64,000 nt of DNA from Lachnospiraceae bacterium (GTDB taxonomy: Bacteria > Bacillota > Clostridia > Lachnospirales > Lachnospiraceae): assembly GCA_902362715.1 (NCBI GenBank), contig CABIXN010000008.1:1-64000 (forward strand), given 5' to 3'. Shown piece by piece: positions 8,485-17,170 of this stretch; within the stretch, counting starts at the first letter, position 1; each line of letters opens with the position of its first letter. Position numbers and translations under genes: made by a program. The notes beneath the pieces were generated by a model, which saw only the letters and a program-made list of their open reading frames with translations, did no database searches and was not told where the DNA came from.

Positions 8485-11400
8485 TTATGTCGTTTTAAGT
8501 AAGCGCCTGATTCCTGCGGCTGCTGCCAGCATAGCGACTGCTAATATGCTGAATGCGGCAGCGGCAGGATAATTATAATCGGCAGTTTGGGGAGTCGAAT
8601 TCACTTTATCTATATTCTGATGATCTTTGGATGACTGATTTGGCTCTTGTCTGTCGTTGGGATTTGGTTTATTATCGCCGGGCTCTGGTTTTTTGCTGTC
8701 ATCATCAGAGGTTTGTCCGCCGCCTCCATCTGGTTTTGGGTCATCGCCGCCTGGTTTTTGTTCATCGTCCGGATTTTCGGGCTTGCTGCTGTCATCTGCA
8801 AGATCTCCAGGCTGAGGATTTTGGGTTTCCATGGCAGTGGCCCTGAAAATATATCGTTCCGGATTTGTATAGCTGCATGCCAGCACATAGAGTTTGTCCT
8901 GGTAGGCAGCAGCGGCGCTGAAAGAAGTTGTACCGTTATCCAGCAGCTTCTCATATACGGTGGTTTCTCCTGTTTTTGGATTTACAAGGTAAGTATCAAA
9001 GGCAGGCGTGCCGCTGCTTTTCTTTCCGGTTAATGCAAAAGATGATTTTAGTCCCGCATTGGAAAATGCAACCATGGTCTGACCTTCCGCCAGATGCTCC
9101 ACGGTCAGCTCTTTTCCTGTGTAAAGTCCGGTATGATTGTTTTTTTGAATCAATTCCACCCCGTAAATATCAGATACAAGCAGACTTCCGTTACAGGTAC
9201 TGACGGCAGGATTGGCGCGGGGAGAAAGCATTTCACCGGCTTTTTCAGTCTTTTTTGTATCCGGGTCAATGATCTGGATATCTGAAATATCTTCATATGC
9301 ACCGGCGGTTTCGTTTAATCTGACGCCTCCTATGCACATCAGAGTACCGTTGTGATTGATAAGTAAGGTTTTCGGCGGAAGATCAATTTCTGCTTTTGTA
9401 AAGGTCTCATCATTACTTTCATCATAAAAATACAGCTGTTCATTTAAGTATCCGAAGGAATTTTGGGTATATCCGGCTATGGCCAGCGTTCCGTTCCAGG
9501 TGCAGGCGGTCAGTCCAAACAGCTCCTCCGGGAGGTTTATGGTTTTCCATGTTTTATCAGAAATACTGTAAGCCCAGATCTTATGTGCCGGCTGTTCATT
9601 CAGATGATCGGGGAGACAGAAAATCTGGTTATGATATCCCGCAAGGCTGAACGTGGTTATCTGGGCCAGATCCGGGTCGTCCGGAAGAGGGAGCTCCTCT
9701 TCAAAGTACGCTGTCTGTGTGGCTTTTCCAAGGTCAAAGGACTGATGGCCTTCCCCGGCGGCTGTTGTAACGGATATTTCTGTCATGCCTCCTGAAAATC
9801 CTGCCGGTTTTTTCAGAATCAGGATTTCGCCGTCCTGAGTGTCTGAGACAATATTCTGGCTGTTATCTAATATTTCTGCATCCATGCCGCCGATTTTTGC
9901 GGAAGAAACCGAACCAAAAAAGTAGCCGTCCACCACGATAGAATCCCCCTGGTCGGTCGCTTTATTTAACACCGGATATGGCTCCTTCCGGCCAAGATCA
10001 ATCATGCCGCCGGATACACATTTATCCGAAAAGGTGTCATATTTGGTAACGGTTCCGGTTACTCTGGCTGCCAGTTTTGCCCCGGATTCGTTGTAAATGT
10101 CTGCCAGTATTGCGGCTGCACCGGCTGCTGCGGGGGCCGCCATGGAAGTTCCGTTCATATAAGCGTAAGGAATGGCTTTCTGGCTGTCTCCGATACCAAT
10201 AGCATCCAGATAAACACTGCCTGTGGCTGCTCCTGCATTCATAGCTGCATCATGGTCAGAGAAAACAAGGGAAAACATTGCCAGATCAAACATCAGACGG
10301 AAGTTTTTATAGTCAGTGTTTTGGGGAAGTACTGCAGTGCAAGTATCCCAGGATCCGTCCAGGGTAGAATCGGGAGAGATATTTACCGGTTCCCAGGGAT
10401 TTTGCTGATCAGTAGTCTTTACATAAAGTCTGACATTGGCACCGTTTTGTCCCTGGGCAGAAAGTTTAAAACTAATGCTTTTATCTCCTGATACAGAGTC
10501 GGCTTTACTGGAAAGGTCTATAGGCTGACTGTACAGGCGTATGGTTTCAGTTGTATTCTTTTTAATCTGAAGACTTTGGTTTCCCTCATACACTTTTTCC
10601 TCTGAGAGGGATATAAGATCGGAAGTACCTTGCGTGTCACTGGGATCTTCAGTAAGTACAAGTGACGGAGCATCACTTTCAAAGTCCTCATACCAGACAG
10701 GCTGATCGTCTGTTTCCGGATAATAAACGCTTTGATTTAAGGGCACTGTTGAGAGAATCTGAGTTCCCGGGGCAAACACATCTGTAGTCATTTTCCCGTA
10801 TTCAGTGTAACAGGAAGCAGTTTTGCCGGGAGCGGCAGCATTTACCACAACAATATAAGGATTATTTAAAAATCCGCTTGCCATGCTGTCAGAAATATCA
10901 TTATCATATCCAGAGTTACCGGAAGCAATCAGAGTAATGGCTCCGGCTTTTCCGGCTTCCGTAATAGCAAGCTCCACTGCCTTAGAAATGCCGGTCCCGC
11001 CCCAGGAGAGATTGACAGCTCTTACGTTAATGCCTTCCCTTAAGGCCTGTGCAACATAGTTAAATCCGCGGATTTTAGAAACAATTTCATTGTTTGTTTC
11101 AATGGCCATAATTTCAGCCTGTTCACTGACACCGGATACACCGGCATTATTCCAGGCAGCAGCGGCGATTCCGGCGCAATGTGTTCCGTGGCCGTTGCTA
11201 TCAGAGACGTCATCTGCGGGGCCTTCTCCGGTAAGATTAATGCCGTGGCTGCCTCCGGGCAGTGAAGAGTTGGCGGGACGCGTCCACAATTTATCTTTTA
11301 AGTCCGGATGGTTTAAATCCACACCGGTATCTAAAATTGCAATAACAACGTTATCGCCGCCGCCCTGGCCGGGGGAGTTCCATCCGGGAATACCGATATT

Positions 11401-11913
11401 AAAATCCGTTTCGTTCTCAAAAGGGTTGTCCCCGTCAGATTGATTCTGGTAACCCCACTGCCACTGGGTTAAATCGGGATCTGCGGCTGACATGCTGTAA
11501 TTTTCAGTGATATAGTTTGGTTCTGCAAAAATTACCTGAGGGTAAGATTCCAGTTCCTCAATCAGCTGTGCTGTTGACATGCTTTTGTCTGTGATATGTA
11601 CAAGGGACAGGGAAGAGCTGTCAGAGGCATGTCCTTTGGCAGATTTTTCAGACTTTGTTTTTTCTGCAACTGTGCGGTCAGAAGTATACGTATCTGAAGA
11701 CAGAGACATAAGAAGTTCAGAATCGGACAAAAGACCGGGAAGTGAGCTGCGGCTGCGGGCAGTATCTGTTTTCAGGCAGACGATGGCTTCCCCTTTTACA
11801 TAACTGCCAGAGATTGCCCGCTCAGAATCGGATGACTTTGCAGCCAGTCCGGTAAGGGGCAGTGCTGAAACCGTCAGCAGTGCACATAACAATAGTGTCA
11901 ATAATTTTTTCAT
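8485..11913 (-). CDS. Secreted multidomain subtilisin-like serine protease (S8), surface-anchored
   Basis: 1142 aa. Signal peptide at residues 1-25, an inhibitor_I9-like propeptide to about 140, then an S8 catalytic domain with Asp195 (ILDTGVD), His242 (NGHGTHCAG), oxyanion Asn333 (ASGNSG) and Ser590 (NGTSMAAP). A ~170-residue beta-rich insertion (about 405-575) lies between the oxyanion Asn and the catalytic Ser. An IPT-like segment (about 650-730) and kelch-like beta-propeller repeats (about 740-1010) follow, then a Pro/Asp/Lys-rich wall-spanning stretch and a C-terminal TPQTA-like sorting motif, hydrophobic helix and basic tail. It lies downstream of the van cluster but has its own promoter. 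All catalytic residues are present; substrate unknown. Confidence 0.88.
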   Translation of the reverse strand: MKKLLTLLLCALLTVSALPLTGLAAKSSDSERAISGSYVKGEAIVCLKTDTARSRSSLPGLLSDSELLMSLSSDTYTSDRTVAEKTKSEKSAKGHASDSSSLSLVHITDKSMSTAQLIEELESYPQVIFAEPNYITENYSMSAADPDLTQWQWGYQNQSDGDNPFENETDFNIGIPGWNSPGQGGGDNVVIAILDTGVDLNHPDLKDKLWTRPANSSLPGGSHGINLTGEGPADDVSDSNGHGTHCAGIAAAAWNNAGVSGVSEQAEIMAIETNNEIVSKIRGFNYVAQALREGINVRAVNLSWGGTGISKAVELAITEAGKAGAITLIASGNSGYDNDISDSMASGFLNNPYIVVVNAAAPGKTASCYTEYGKMTTDVFAPGTQILSTVPLNQSVYYPETDDQPVWYEDFESDAPSLVLTEDPSDTQGTSDLISLSEEKVYEGNQSLQIKKNTTETIRLYSQPIDLSSKADSVSGDKSISFKLSAQGQNGANVRLYVKTTDQQNPWEPVNISPDSTLDGSWDTCTAVLPQNTDYKNFRLMFDLAMFSLVFSDHDAAMNAGAATGSVYLDAIGIGDSQKAIPYAYMNGTSMAAPAAAGAAAILADIYNESGAKLAARVTGTVTKYDTFSDKCVSGGMIDLGRKEPYPVLNKATDQGDSIVVDGYFFGSVSSAKIGGMDAEILDNSQNIVSDTQDGEILILKKPAGFSGGMTEISVTTAAGEGHQSFDLGKATQTAYFEEELPLPDDPDLAQITTFSLAGYHNQIFCLPDHLNEQPAHKIWAYSISDKTWKTINLPEELFGLTACTWNGTLAIAGYTQNSFGYLNEQLYFYDESNDETFTKAEIDLPPKTLLINHNGTLMCIGGVRLNETAGAYEDISDIQIIDPDTKKTEKAGEMLSPRANPAVSTCNGSLLVSDIYGVELIQKNNHTGLYTGKELTVEHLAEGQTMVAFSNAGLKSSFALTGKKSSGTPAFDTYLVNPKTGETTVYEKLLDNGTTSFSAAAAYQDKLYVLACSYTNPERYIFRATAMETQNPQPGDLADDSSKPENPDDEQKPGGDDPKPDGGGGQTSDDDSKKPEPGDNKPNPNDRQEPNQSSKDHQNIDKVNSTPQTADYNYPAAAAFSILAVAMLAAAAGIRRLLKTT

Positions 11914-11943
11914 AACATACTCCTTTTAAATGATGATACATCC

Positions 11944-11972
11944 ATTATAGAGGAAGATAGAATTCTTCGCAA
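11944..11972 (-). promoter_or_regulatory. Sigma-A promoter for the subtilase gene
   Basis: On the minus strand TTGCGA, 17 bases, then a perfect TATAAT. It lies about 30 bases upstream of the subtilase start codon, so the protease can be expressed independently of the vanT genes. Confidence 0.7.
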
Positions 11973-11974
11973 AG

Positions 11975-12001
11975 AAAAAAGCCCGGAAGACAGGGGTTTT
12001 T
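11975..12001 (-). terminator. Weak terminator after the van operon
   Basis: On the minus strand a short imperfect hairpin (AAAACCCC / GGGcTTTTTT, one mismatch) followed by six T residues, just downstream of the racemase stop. It would separate vanT from the subtilase transcript but may be leaky. Confidence 0.45.
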
Positions 12002-12028
12002 AATATGTCTGATCTTCTGAGCTTATTT

Positions 12029-13225
12029 TTAGGGGAAATCTTTAGGATTTAGGGAGGGATTCTTTTTATTTACCGGTATTCTGTGAATCCGGCTGCCGAT
12101 CCTGCTTAACAGCTCGTTGGTGATAGAGCCGGACCGCACAGCTAGTTCTTCAGCAGTGAGAGTAAGAGCACCTTCGGAACCGATAAGGGTTGCTTTATCA
12201 TTCACAGAAGCCATTGGAATGTCTGAAATATCTACAGTCATCTGGTCCATGCAGATACGGCCAATGACAGGAGCTGCTTTCCCGTGGATGATGACATATC
12301 CCTGATTGGACAGACTTCGGGGATAGCCATCTGCATAGCCCACAGGAAGTACAGCGATCCGCTCCGGACGTTTTGCTCTGTGAGTGCGCCCGTATCCAAC
12401 CGATTCTCCGGCAGGAATCTCCCGAATGGAGGCAATATGTGTGTACCAGGATAAAACCGGACGCATAGAGGGAAGCAGACAGGAATCCTTGTTAGTATCA
12501 CTGTAGCAGCCGTAAAGCAGGATTCCGGGGCGTGCAAAGTCGCAGGGAAGTCCAGGATAATTAATAACGCCGTAACTGCTCTGGATATGAATGGGAACCT
12601 GTATACCGGAAGCTTTTAGTGTTTTATCTAATTCTAAAAACTGCTGAATCTGAAAATCTGCATATTTGATATCGGAAGGCTCTGTGCTGTCAGCGGTACA
12701 CAGGTGGGTGAACATACCTGTGACATTGATATCCGGCTGCTCAAATAATCTGCAGATTTCTGTAAAATGCTCCGGTGTAATTCCAAGCCTGTGCATTCCG
12801 GTGTCAATTTTTAAATGAACGTCCAGGTAAAAACCGGATTGAGCCAGTGCCCGGGCATGGGACAGATCTGTGACAGTCTGTGTCAGCTGATAATAGGAAA
12901 TCTGGGAAGCAAAAGACGCGGGAGTATAGCCAAGAATCAGAATATTTCCGCATATCCCGGCCTTTCTTAAATGAATTCCTTCTTCTAGTGTGGCAACTGC
13001 AAAGTCAGTGACACCTATGCTGTTTAGATGTCTGGATACGATGACATCGCCGTGGCCGTAAGCGTTTGCCTTAACTACAGCCATCAGGCGGCAGGAATCG
13101 GGGAGCAGGCTGCGGATAATGGCTGTATTTTCTGTCAGGGCTTTAAAGTCAATTTCAGCCCAGGATCTAGCTCTTATAAGAGAGGTGTTTGTTGTTTCGT
13201 TTTTAAGTATTGTTGTATTTTCCAT
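12029..13225 (-). CDS. vanTr: Serine/alanine racemase (VanT racemase domain as a separate protein)
   Basis: 398 aa, PLP-dependent fold-type III racemase. The PLP lysine lies in VVKANAYGHG and the catalytic C-terminal region includes CMDQMTVDIS. In vanC/E/G clusters this activity makes D-Ser for the D-Ala-D-Ser precursor. The start is ATG 13225, preceded by GGCGGTGAT; an upstream in-frame extension to 13348 overlaps the membrane gene too far. VanT is usually one ~700-aa protein with an N-terminal membrane acyltransferase-like domain; here the two halves are separate genes overlapping by about 52 bp in different frames. A housekeeping alanine racemase is the alternative, but its position at the end of the van operon argues for VanT. 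Confidence 0.85.
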   Translation of the reverse strand: MENTTILKNETTNTSLIRARSWAEIDFKALTENTAIIRSLLPDSCRLMAVVKANAYGHGDVIVSRHLNSIGVTDFAVATLEEGIHLRKAGICGNILILGYTPASFASQISYYQLTQTVTDLSHARALAQSGFYLDVHLKIDTGMHRLGITPEHFTEICRLFEQPDINVTGMFTHLCTADSTEPSDIKYADFQIQQFLELDKTLKASGIQVPIHIQSSYGVINYPGLPCDFARPGILLYGCYSDTNKDSCLLPSMRPVLSWYTHIASIREIPAGESVGYGRTHRAKRPERIAVLPVGYADGYPRSLSNQGYVIIHGKAAPVIGRICMDQMTVDISDIPMASVNDKATLIGSEGALTLTAEELAVRSGSITNELLSRIGSRIHRIPVNKKNPSLNPKDFP

Positions 13226-14196
13226 ATAATCACCGCCAGTATGCAGGAGCCAAAAGCTGCTGCAAGATAATGTATAAGACTCTGCTGAATCAATACCGAC
13301 TCCAGATGAGTGATCTTTGCTCCGGTACGGACAAGAACAATCATCCATGGATGGATTACATAAATAAGCAGAGAAATATCTCTAAAACATGCACATTTGG
13401 GCCAGTGCCGGGTTAAAAGCCAGGAAAACAGACAGTACATGGCCGGAATTAAAAAGAGGTACATGCTGTCATGCCGCTGAAGCTGTCCATGATGGAGCAG
13501 AAATCCTTCTAATGTCATAAGCATCAGAAAAATAAGGAACCAGTACAGCGCATTTTTCCCCTTTGGAGGCCTGCGAAGATGCAGCACCCATCCCAGGCAG
13601 AGGAAGAAGGGAACCAGAAAGATTCCGTTTCTGGTGTAGCTGCTAAATTGAAAGATTCCGTCATAAAACTGATGCAGAATCGGAAGCTTTTCTGACAGAC
13701 CGTAATAGCTGTCGCCTCCAAGACCTGCCAGGTACAGAATGAAACTGATGATCAGACAGCCCTTTGGAGAGAAAAATCTTTGCAGAAGCAGTACGATTAA
13801 CAGGCCTGCTATAACAGCCGGAAAGTACCAGAGATGGTAAAAGGTTCCGTCAAACATTAATTTCTGAATAAAGCCAAATGCAGTAAGTCCTTCAAACTGA
13901 TGCCCGTAAAAGTTAAGAGGCAGGTAAAGGAGAATGGACCCGCCATAAAGCAGCAGAAGTTTTTTAAGAGCCGGAATCACTGCCCTGGGTTCCTTGGCTG
14001 CTTTTGGCAGCAGAAAAAATCCAGTTACCATAATAAAAAATGGTACCGCTGTTCTTGCCAGGATTCTTGTAAACCAGAAATCTGCGGATTGCGAAAAAGA
14101 GGTAAAAATGGAAGTATGAATAGAAACTACCAGAAAGGCTGCAATTATTCGGAATCCGTCCAGGCCGGAGTAATCTTTTCCGGATACTGTATTCAT
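13174..14196 (-). CDS. vanTm: Acyltransferase-3 membrane domain protein (VanT membrane half)
   Basis: 340 aa with about ten predicted transmembrane segments. The opening GLDGFRIIAAFLVVSIHTS is characteristic of the acyltransferase-3 family, with the usual His after the first helix. In VanT this module is thought to serve uptake of L-Ser for racemisation. It overlaps vanXY by 4 bp and the racemase by about 52 bp, so the genes are translationally coupled. It ends in a basic tail (IQQYLKTKQQTPLL) where single-chain VanT would continue into the racemase. Confidence 0.82.
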   Translation of the reverse strand: MNTVSGKDYSGLDGFRIIAAFLVVSIHTSIFTSFSQSADFWFTRILARTAVPFFIMVTGFFLLPKAAKEPRAVIPALKKLLLLYGGSILLYLPLNFYGHQFEGLTAFGFIQKLMFDGTFYHLWYFPAVIAGLLIVLLLQRFFSPKGCLIISFILYLAGLGGDSYYGLSEKLPILHQFYDGIFQFSSYTRNGIFLVPFFLCLGWVLHLRRPPKGKNALYWFLIFLMLMTLEGFLLHHGQLQRHDSMYLFLIPAMYCLFSWLLTRHWPKCACFRDISLLIYVIHPWMIVLVRTGAKITHLESVLIQQSLIHYLAAAFGSCILAVIIWKIQQYLKTKQQTPLL

Positions 14197-14762
14197 GAAA
14201 CAATCCTCTCGTCTAAAGAGAGATATTCTTCCAGAACAATTCCACGGCGGGTAATTTCTTCTGCATAGGGAACACCTACATAACGGAAATGCCAGGGTTC
14301 TTCTGAGATTTTCGTAATGTGTTCTTTCCCTTCAGGGTATCGGAGAATAAATCCGTAAGAGGCAGCCAGCAGGCGAAATCTGCCGTAGATACCGGAGGAG
14401 GGAAAGTCCGGACAGATGAAATCAATATCAGGAATATTTGCGGCCAGGTCAATGGCAAGACCGGTCTGGTGTTCACTGCATCCTGGGAGAGCCACATACT
14501 GTCTGGTAAACAAATATCCGTTGTCCTTCATGGACTGTTTCCAGATCATACGCTGTTCCTGCATGGTGCGGAATCCGCTGACCGGAACAATTTTATCAAA
14601 TGCGTCCAGTCTGGTTAAAAGAGCCTGGAGCGCCTTTGCAGCCTTAGTTTCCAGTAGAATATCCGGATAATCCGGGTGGGCCGGGAGAAGCTCTGTGTCT
14701 TCTGGAATCATAAGTGCCGGGTGGGCCGGGTTTACAAGCTGAAGATAAAAGGACTGTTTCAT
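14193..14762 (-). CDS. vanXY: D,D-dipeptidase/D,D-carboxypeptidase VanXY
   Basis: 189 aa. Zinc-peptidase signature SEHQTGLAIDL (Ser-x-His-x3-Gly-x-Ala-x-Asp) and downstream EPWHFRYVG (Glu-x-x-His) supply the metal ligands and catalytic Glu of the VanX/VanY family. VanXY enzymes hydrolyse D-Ala-D-Ala and remove terminal D-Ala from pentapeptide precursors, clearing vancomycin targets. There is no signal peptide or membrane anchor, as in cytoplasmic VanXY. The gene overlaps vanG and vanTm by 4 bp each. Confidence 0.9.
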   Translation of the reverse strand: MKQSFYLQLVNPAHPALMIPEDTELLPAHPDYPDILLETKAAKALQALLTRLDAFDKIVPVSGFRTMQEQRMIWKQSMKDNGYLFTRQYVALPGCSEHQTGLAIDLAANIPDIDFICPDFPSSGIYGRFRLLAASYGFILRYPEGKEHITKISEEPWHFRYVGVPYAEEITRRGIVLEEYLSLDERIVS

Positions 14763-15835
14763 AATTCAGACACCTCCGTTTCTATGAGCTTTTGTACCAG
14801 ATCTTTAAATGAGATTCCCGCGCCTTTCATCATATTTGGAAAGCGGCTGTGGGAAGTAAATCCGGGAATGGTATTGATCTCGTTAAATACAATTTCTCCC
14901 GATGGGGTTAAAAAGCAGTCCACCCGGGCAAAGCCGCTGCAGTGCATAGTGCGGTAAAGAGTTTTGGCAGTTTCTTTGATACGTCTGGCAGTTACCTCAT
15001 CAATCCGGGCCGGCATATGAATCTTAGAAGTTTTTAACTGATACTTTTCGGTATAATCAAAAAATCCGGAAGATAATTGGATTTCATCCACTTCACCGGT
15101 GAAAAGGATTTCATTTCCCATCACTGCGCATCCTACTTCGAATCCGTCTACGGCTTCTTCGATAATAACAGCGGTATCATATGTAAAGGCTGTAACAACA
15201 GCGTCAGCCAGCAAAGCCGGGTCCGTGACCTTTGTGATGCCAAAAGAAGAACCGGCATTCAGAGGTTTTACAAACAGCGGATATGTCAGATGGGAAGCCT
15301 TAAGGGCCAGCTGCTTTTGGGAGCCCATTTCATAAATTACTGTGGACTTAGGAACGCTGATTCCCGCTGCGGCAGCAAGCTTGTGGGCAGTATCTTTGTT
15401 CATACACAGGGCAGAGGATAAAAGTCCGCATCCGATACATGGGATGCCGGCGAGAGCTAAAAGTCCCTGAATAGTTCCGTCCTCTCCGAATTTTCCGTGC
15501 AGTATAGGGAGCGCTGCGTCCAGGTAAACAGTCTGAATCCCATAAGTGGTAAACTCAAGCAGGCCGTGGGTTGTACGGTCCGGTGAGATAATTGCCGGGC
15601 AGCAGGTGCCGTTTTCCCAGATATCAGCGGCTATCTGCTTAGGAGAGCCGTAAAAGCGGTACCATTCCCCTTCTTTTGTAATTCCCAGCAGTACAATATT
15701 ATATTTTTCTGTGTCAATATGGGAGATCACTGCTGAGGCAGACTGCAGAGAAACGTCATATTCACTGGAACAGCCGCCAAATATAACAGCAATGGTTTTC
15801 TTTGATGTTGTATAAGTTTCTGATGTATGGTTCAT
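14759..15835 (-). CDS. vanG: D-alanine--D-serine ligase, VanG type
   Basis: 358 aa ATP-grasp ligase of the Ddl/Van family. It has an N-terminal VIFGGCSSEYDVS motif, ATP-grasp lysines and glutamates (LFVKPLNAGSSFGITKV), an omega-loop region FFDYTEKYQLKTSKI and the metal site FNEINTIPGF. The omega-loop spacing and the neighbourhood (vanXY, split vanT, vanRS) place it with VanG/VanC/VanE rather than housekeeping Ddl. The product would be D-Ala-D-Ser for UDP-MurNAc-pentapeptide, giving reduced vancomycin affinity. A 186-bp gap after vanS carries the probable VanR-controlled promoter. Substrate preference is inferred, not shown. Confidence 0.88.
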   Translation of the reverse strand: MNHTSETYTTSKKTIAVIFGGCSSEYDVSLQSASAVISHIDTEKYNIVLLGITKEGEWYRFYGSPKQIAADIWENGTCCPAIISPDRTTHGLLEFTTYGIQTVYLDAALPILHGKFGEDGTIQGLLALAGIPCIGCGLLSSALCMNKDTAHKLAAAAGISVPKSTVIYEMGSQKQLALKASHLTYPLFVKPLNAGSSFGITKVTDPALLADAVVTAFTYDTAVIIEEAVDGFEVGCAVMGNEILFTGEVDEIQLSSGFFDYTEKYQLKTSKIHMPARIDEVTARRIKETAKTLYRTMHCSGFARVDCFLTPSGEIVFNEINTIPGFTSHSRFPNMMKGAGISFKDLVQKLIETEVSEL

Positions 15836-15873
15836 ATGGAATCCTTCCTTTCTGAAAAAATGATATCAGATCC

Positions 15874-15901
15874 GGATGACGGTCAGATGACTTCTAGATG
15901 A
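15874..15901 (-). promoter_or_regulatory. Three phased direct repeats, probable VanR operator of vanG
   Basis: Read on the minus strand: TCATCT-n5-TCATCT-n5-TCATCC, an exact 11-bp period (plus-strand GGATGA 15874, AGATGA 15885, AGATGA 15896). The array resembles a Pho box (CTGTCAT repeats every 11 bp), as expected for a PhoB/OmpR-type regulator such as VanR. The last repeats would overlap the -35 position of a promoter whose -10 may be TATCAT. Confidence 0.65.
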
Positions 15902-16021
15902 CAGTTTTGTCACTTTCATAGAAAAACCGCATCCGGTGTTGATACATTTAGTGTAATCAAAACTAGATACGGTTTTATTGCAATTACCTGTGAAAAATCT
16001 TATGGTTTTCTTAACAGGCAC

Positions 16022-17170
16022 TTATGATTTTGTGTGATAGTCTGTCTGAGGAAGAAATACGGTAAATGTAGTGGCGTCCATATTGCTTTCTACAGAGATG
16101 GTACCGTGATGTGCCGTAACAATTTCTTTGGCAATGGCAAGTCCGAGACCCGAGCCGCCGGTCTGGGTGGAACGGGAGCTGTCCAGCCGGTAAAATTTTT
16201 CAAAAATGGTTTCCTTTTGGTGTTCCGGTATGGGATCTCCCTGGTTTGTAAAAGTCAAGGTGACGCCGTCCTGGCCGGAGCGGGCGCAGACCGCAATATC
16301 GGAATCCTGATAGCTGTAGGCGGCGGCATTTTTAAAAATATTGTTAAATACCCTGGCCAGCTTGTCTGCATCACCGTAAAGAATCAGGCCGGATGGAACA
16401 TCCACGGAAATACTTTTTTTCATAGGTTCCAGAACCGGGAAAAATTCATCGGCCATCTGCAGCAGCATGGTCTCTAGATGGATACGGCCGGGATTTACCA
16501 CAATGGAATGGAGATTGTAGCGGGTAATCTCAAAAAATTCCTGAATCAGCTGTTCCAGCCGGTAAGATTTTTCCAGTGTAATACTAATATATTTTTTTCT
16601 CAGGTCTTCCGGAAGGGTGGGCGCTTCATCCAAAAGACACAGATAACCGATTACGGACGCCAGGGGGGTTTTTAAGTCATGGGCCAGATAAGTAATCAGA
16701 TCATTTTTCTGCTGATTTTCCTGCTCCAGCAGCCTCTCCTGCTCCAGCGTCTTTGTCCGCAGCTGGCTGATAGGCAGGCGGATGGAAGAAAATTCTTTGG
16801 AAATCAGTTCCAGACTGGCTGTATCAGAAGATAGATACTCTTCAACCTGCTGTGACAGCAGCTGAATAGAGGCCTGCACTTTTCGTCTGGCATAAAATTT
16901 TGAGACCAGCCAGATGGCCAAAGACACGGTCAGCGCCAGAAAGAATACTGTTTTTATAATAAAATATTTAAAGCCTGTAAGTATTAATCCGCTGTTAAGC
17001 TGACCGGTATTTGGATCCTGGGTCTGCCAGATAAATTTTCTGGAAAACCAGTCAGTGAAAATACCGTTAAAAGATCTGTCGAACAGATAATAAATGAAAA
17101 AACAAAGCACCAGTATTCCCGCAATGATCAGAAGAACCGTTTTGATATTGGAGTGTTTTTTAAGTTTCAT
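16022..17170 (-). CDS. vanS: Sensor histidine kinase VanS
   Basis: 382 aa with two transmembrane helices (about residues 9-28 and 63-87), a short extracytoplasmic loop, a HAMP/linker helix and a HisKA domain with the H-box LAHDLKTPLASVIGYL. The HATPase_c domain has the N-box NIFKNAAAY and the G-boxes TNQGDPIP and TGGSGLGLAIAKEI. The small sensor loop is typical of VanS. It overlaps vanR by 11 bp, so the pair is cotranscribed and coupled. The phospho-donor role to VanR follows from architecture and context; the inducing ligand cannot be read from sequence. Confidence 0.88.
   Translation of the reverse strand: MKLKKHSNIKTVLLIIAGILVLCFFIYYLFDRSFNGIFTDWFSRKFIWQTQDPNTGQLNSGLILTGFKYFIIKTVFFLALTVSLAIWLVSKFYARRKVQASIQLLSQQVEEYLSSDTASLELISKEFSSIRLPISQLRTKTLEQERLLEQENQQKNDLITYLAHDLKTPLASVIGYLCLLDEAPTLPEDLRKKYISITLEKSYRLEQLIQEFFEITRYNLHSIVVNPGRIHLETMLLQMADEFFPVLEPMKKSISVDVPSGLILYGDADKLARVFNNIFKNAAAYSYQDSDIAVCARSGQDGVTLTFTNQGDPIPEHQKETIFEKFYRLDSSRSTQTGGSGLGLAIAKEIVTAHHGTISVESNMDATTFTVFLPQTDYHTKS

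Noticed and set aside
10252..11443. Several plus-strand ORFs inside the subtilase and van genes
   Set aside because: Antisense shadows of well-supported genes with no ribosome sites or domains.
13225..13348. 41-residue N-terminal extension of the racemase
   Set aside because: Would overlap the membrane gene by 175 bp and has no ribosome site; ATG 13225 has one.
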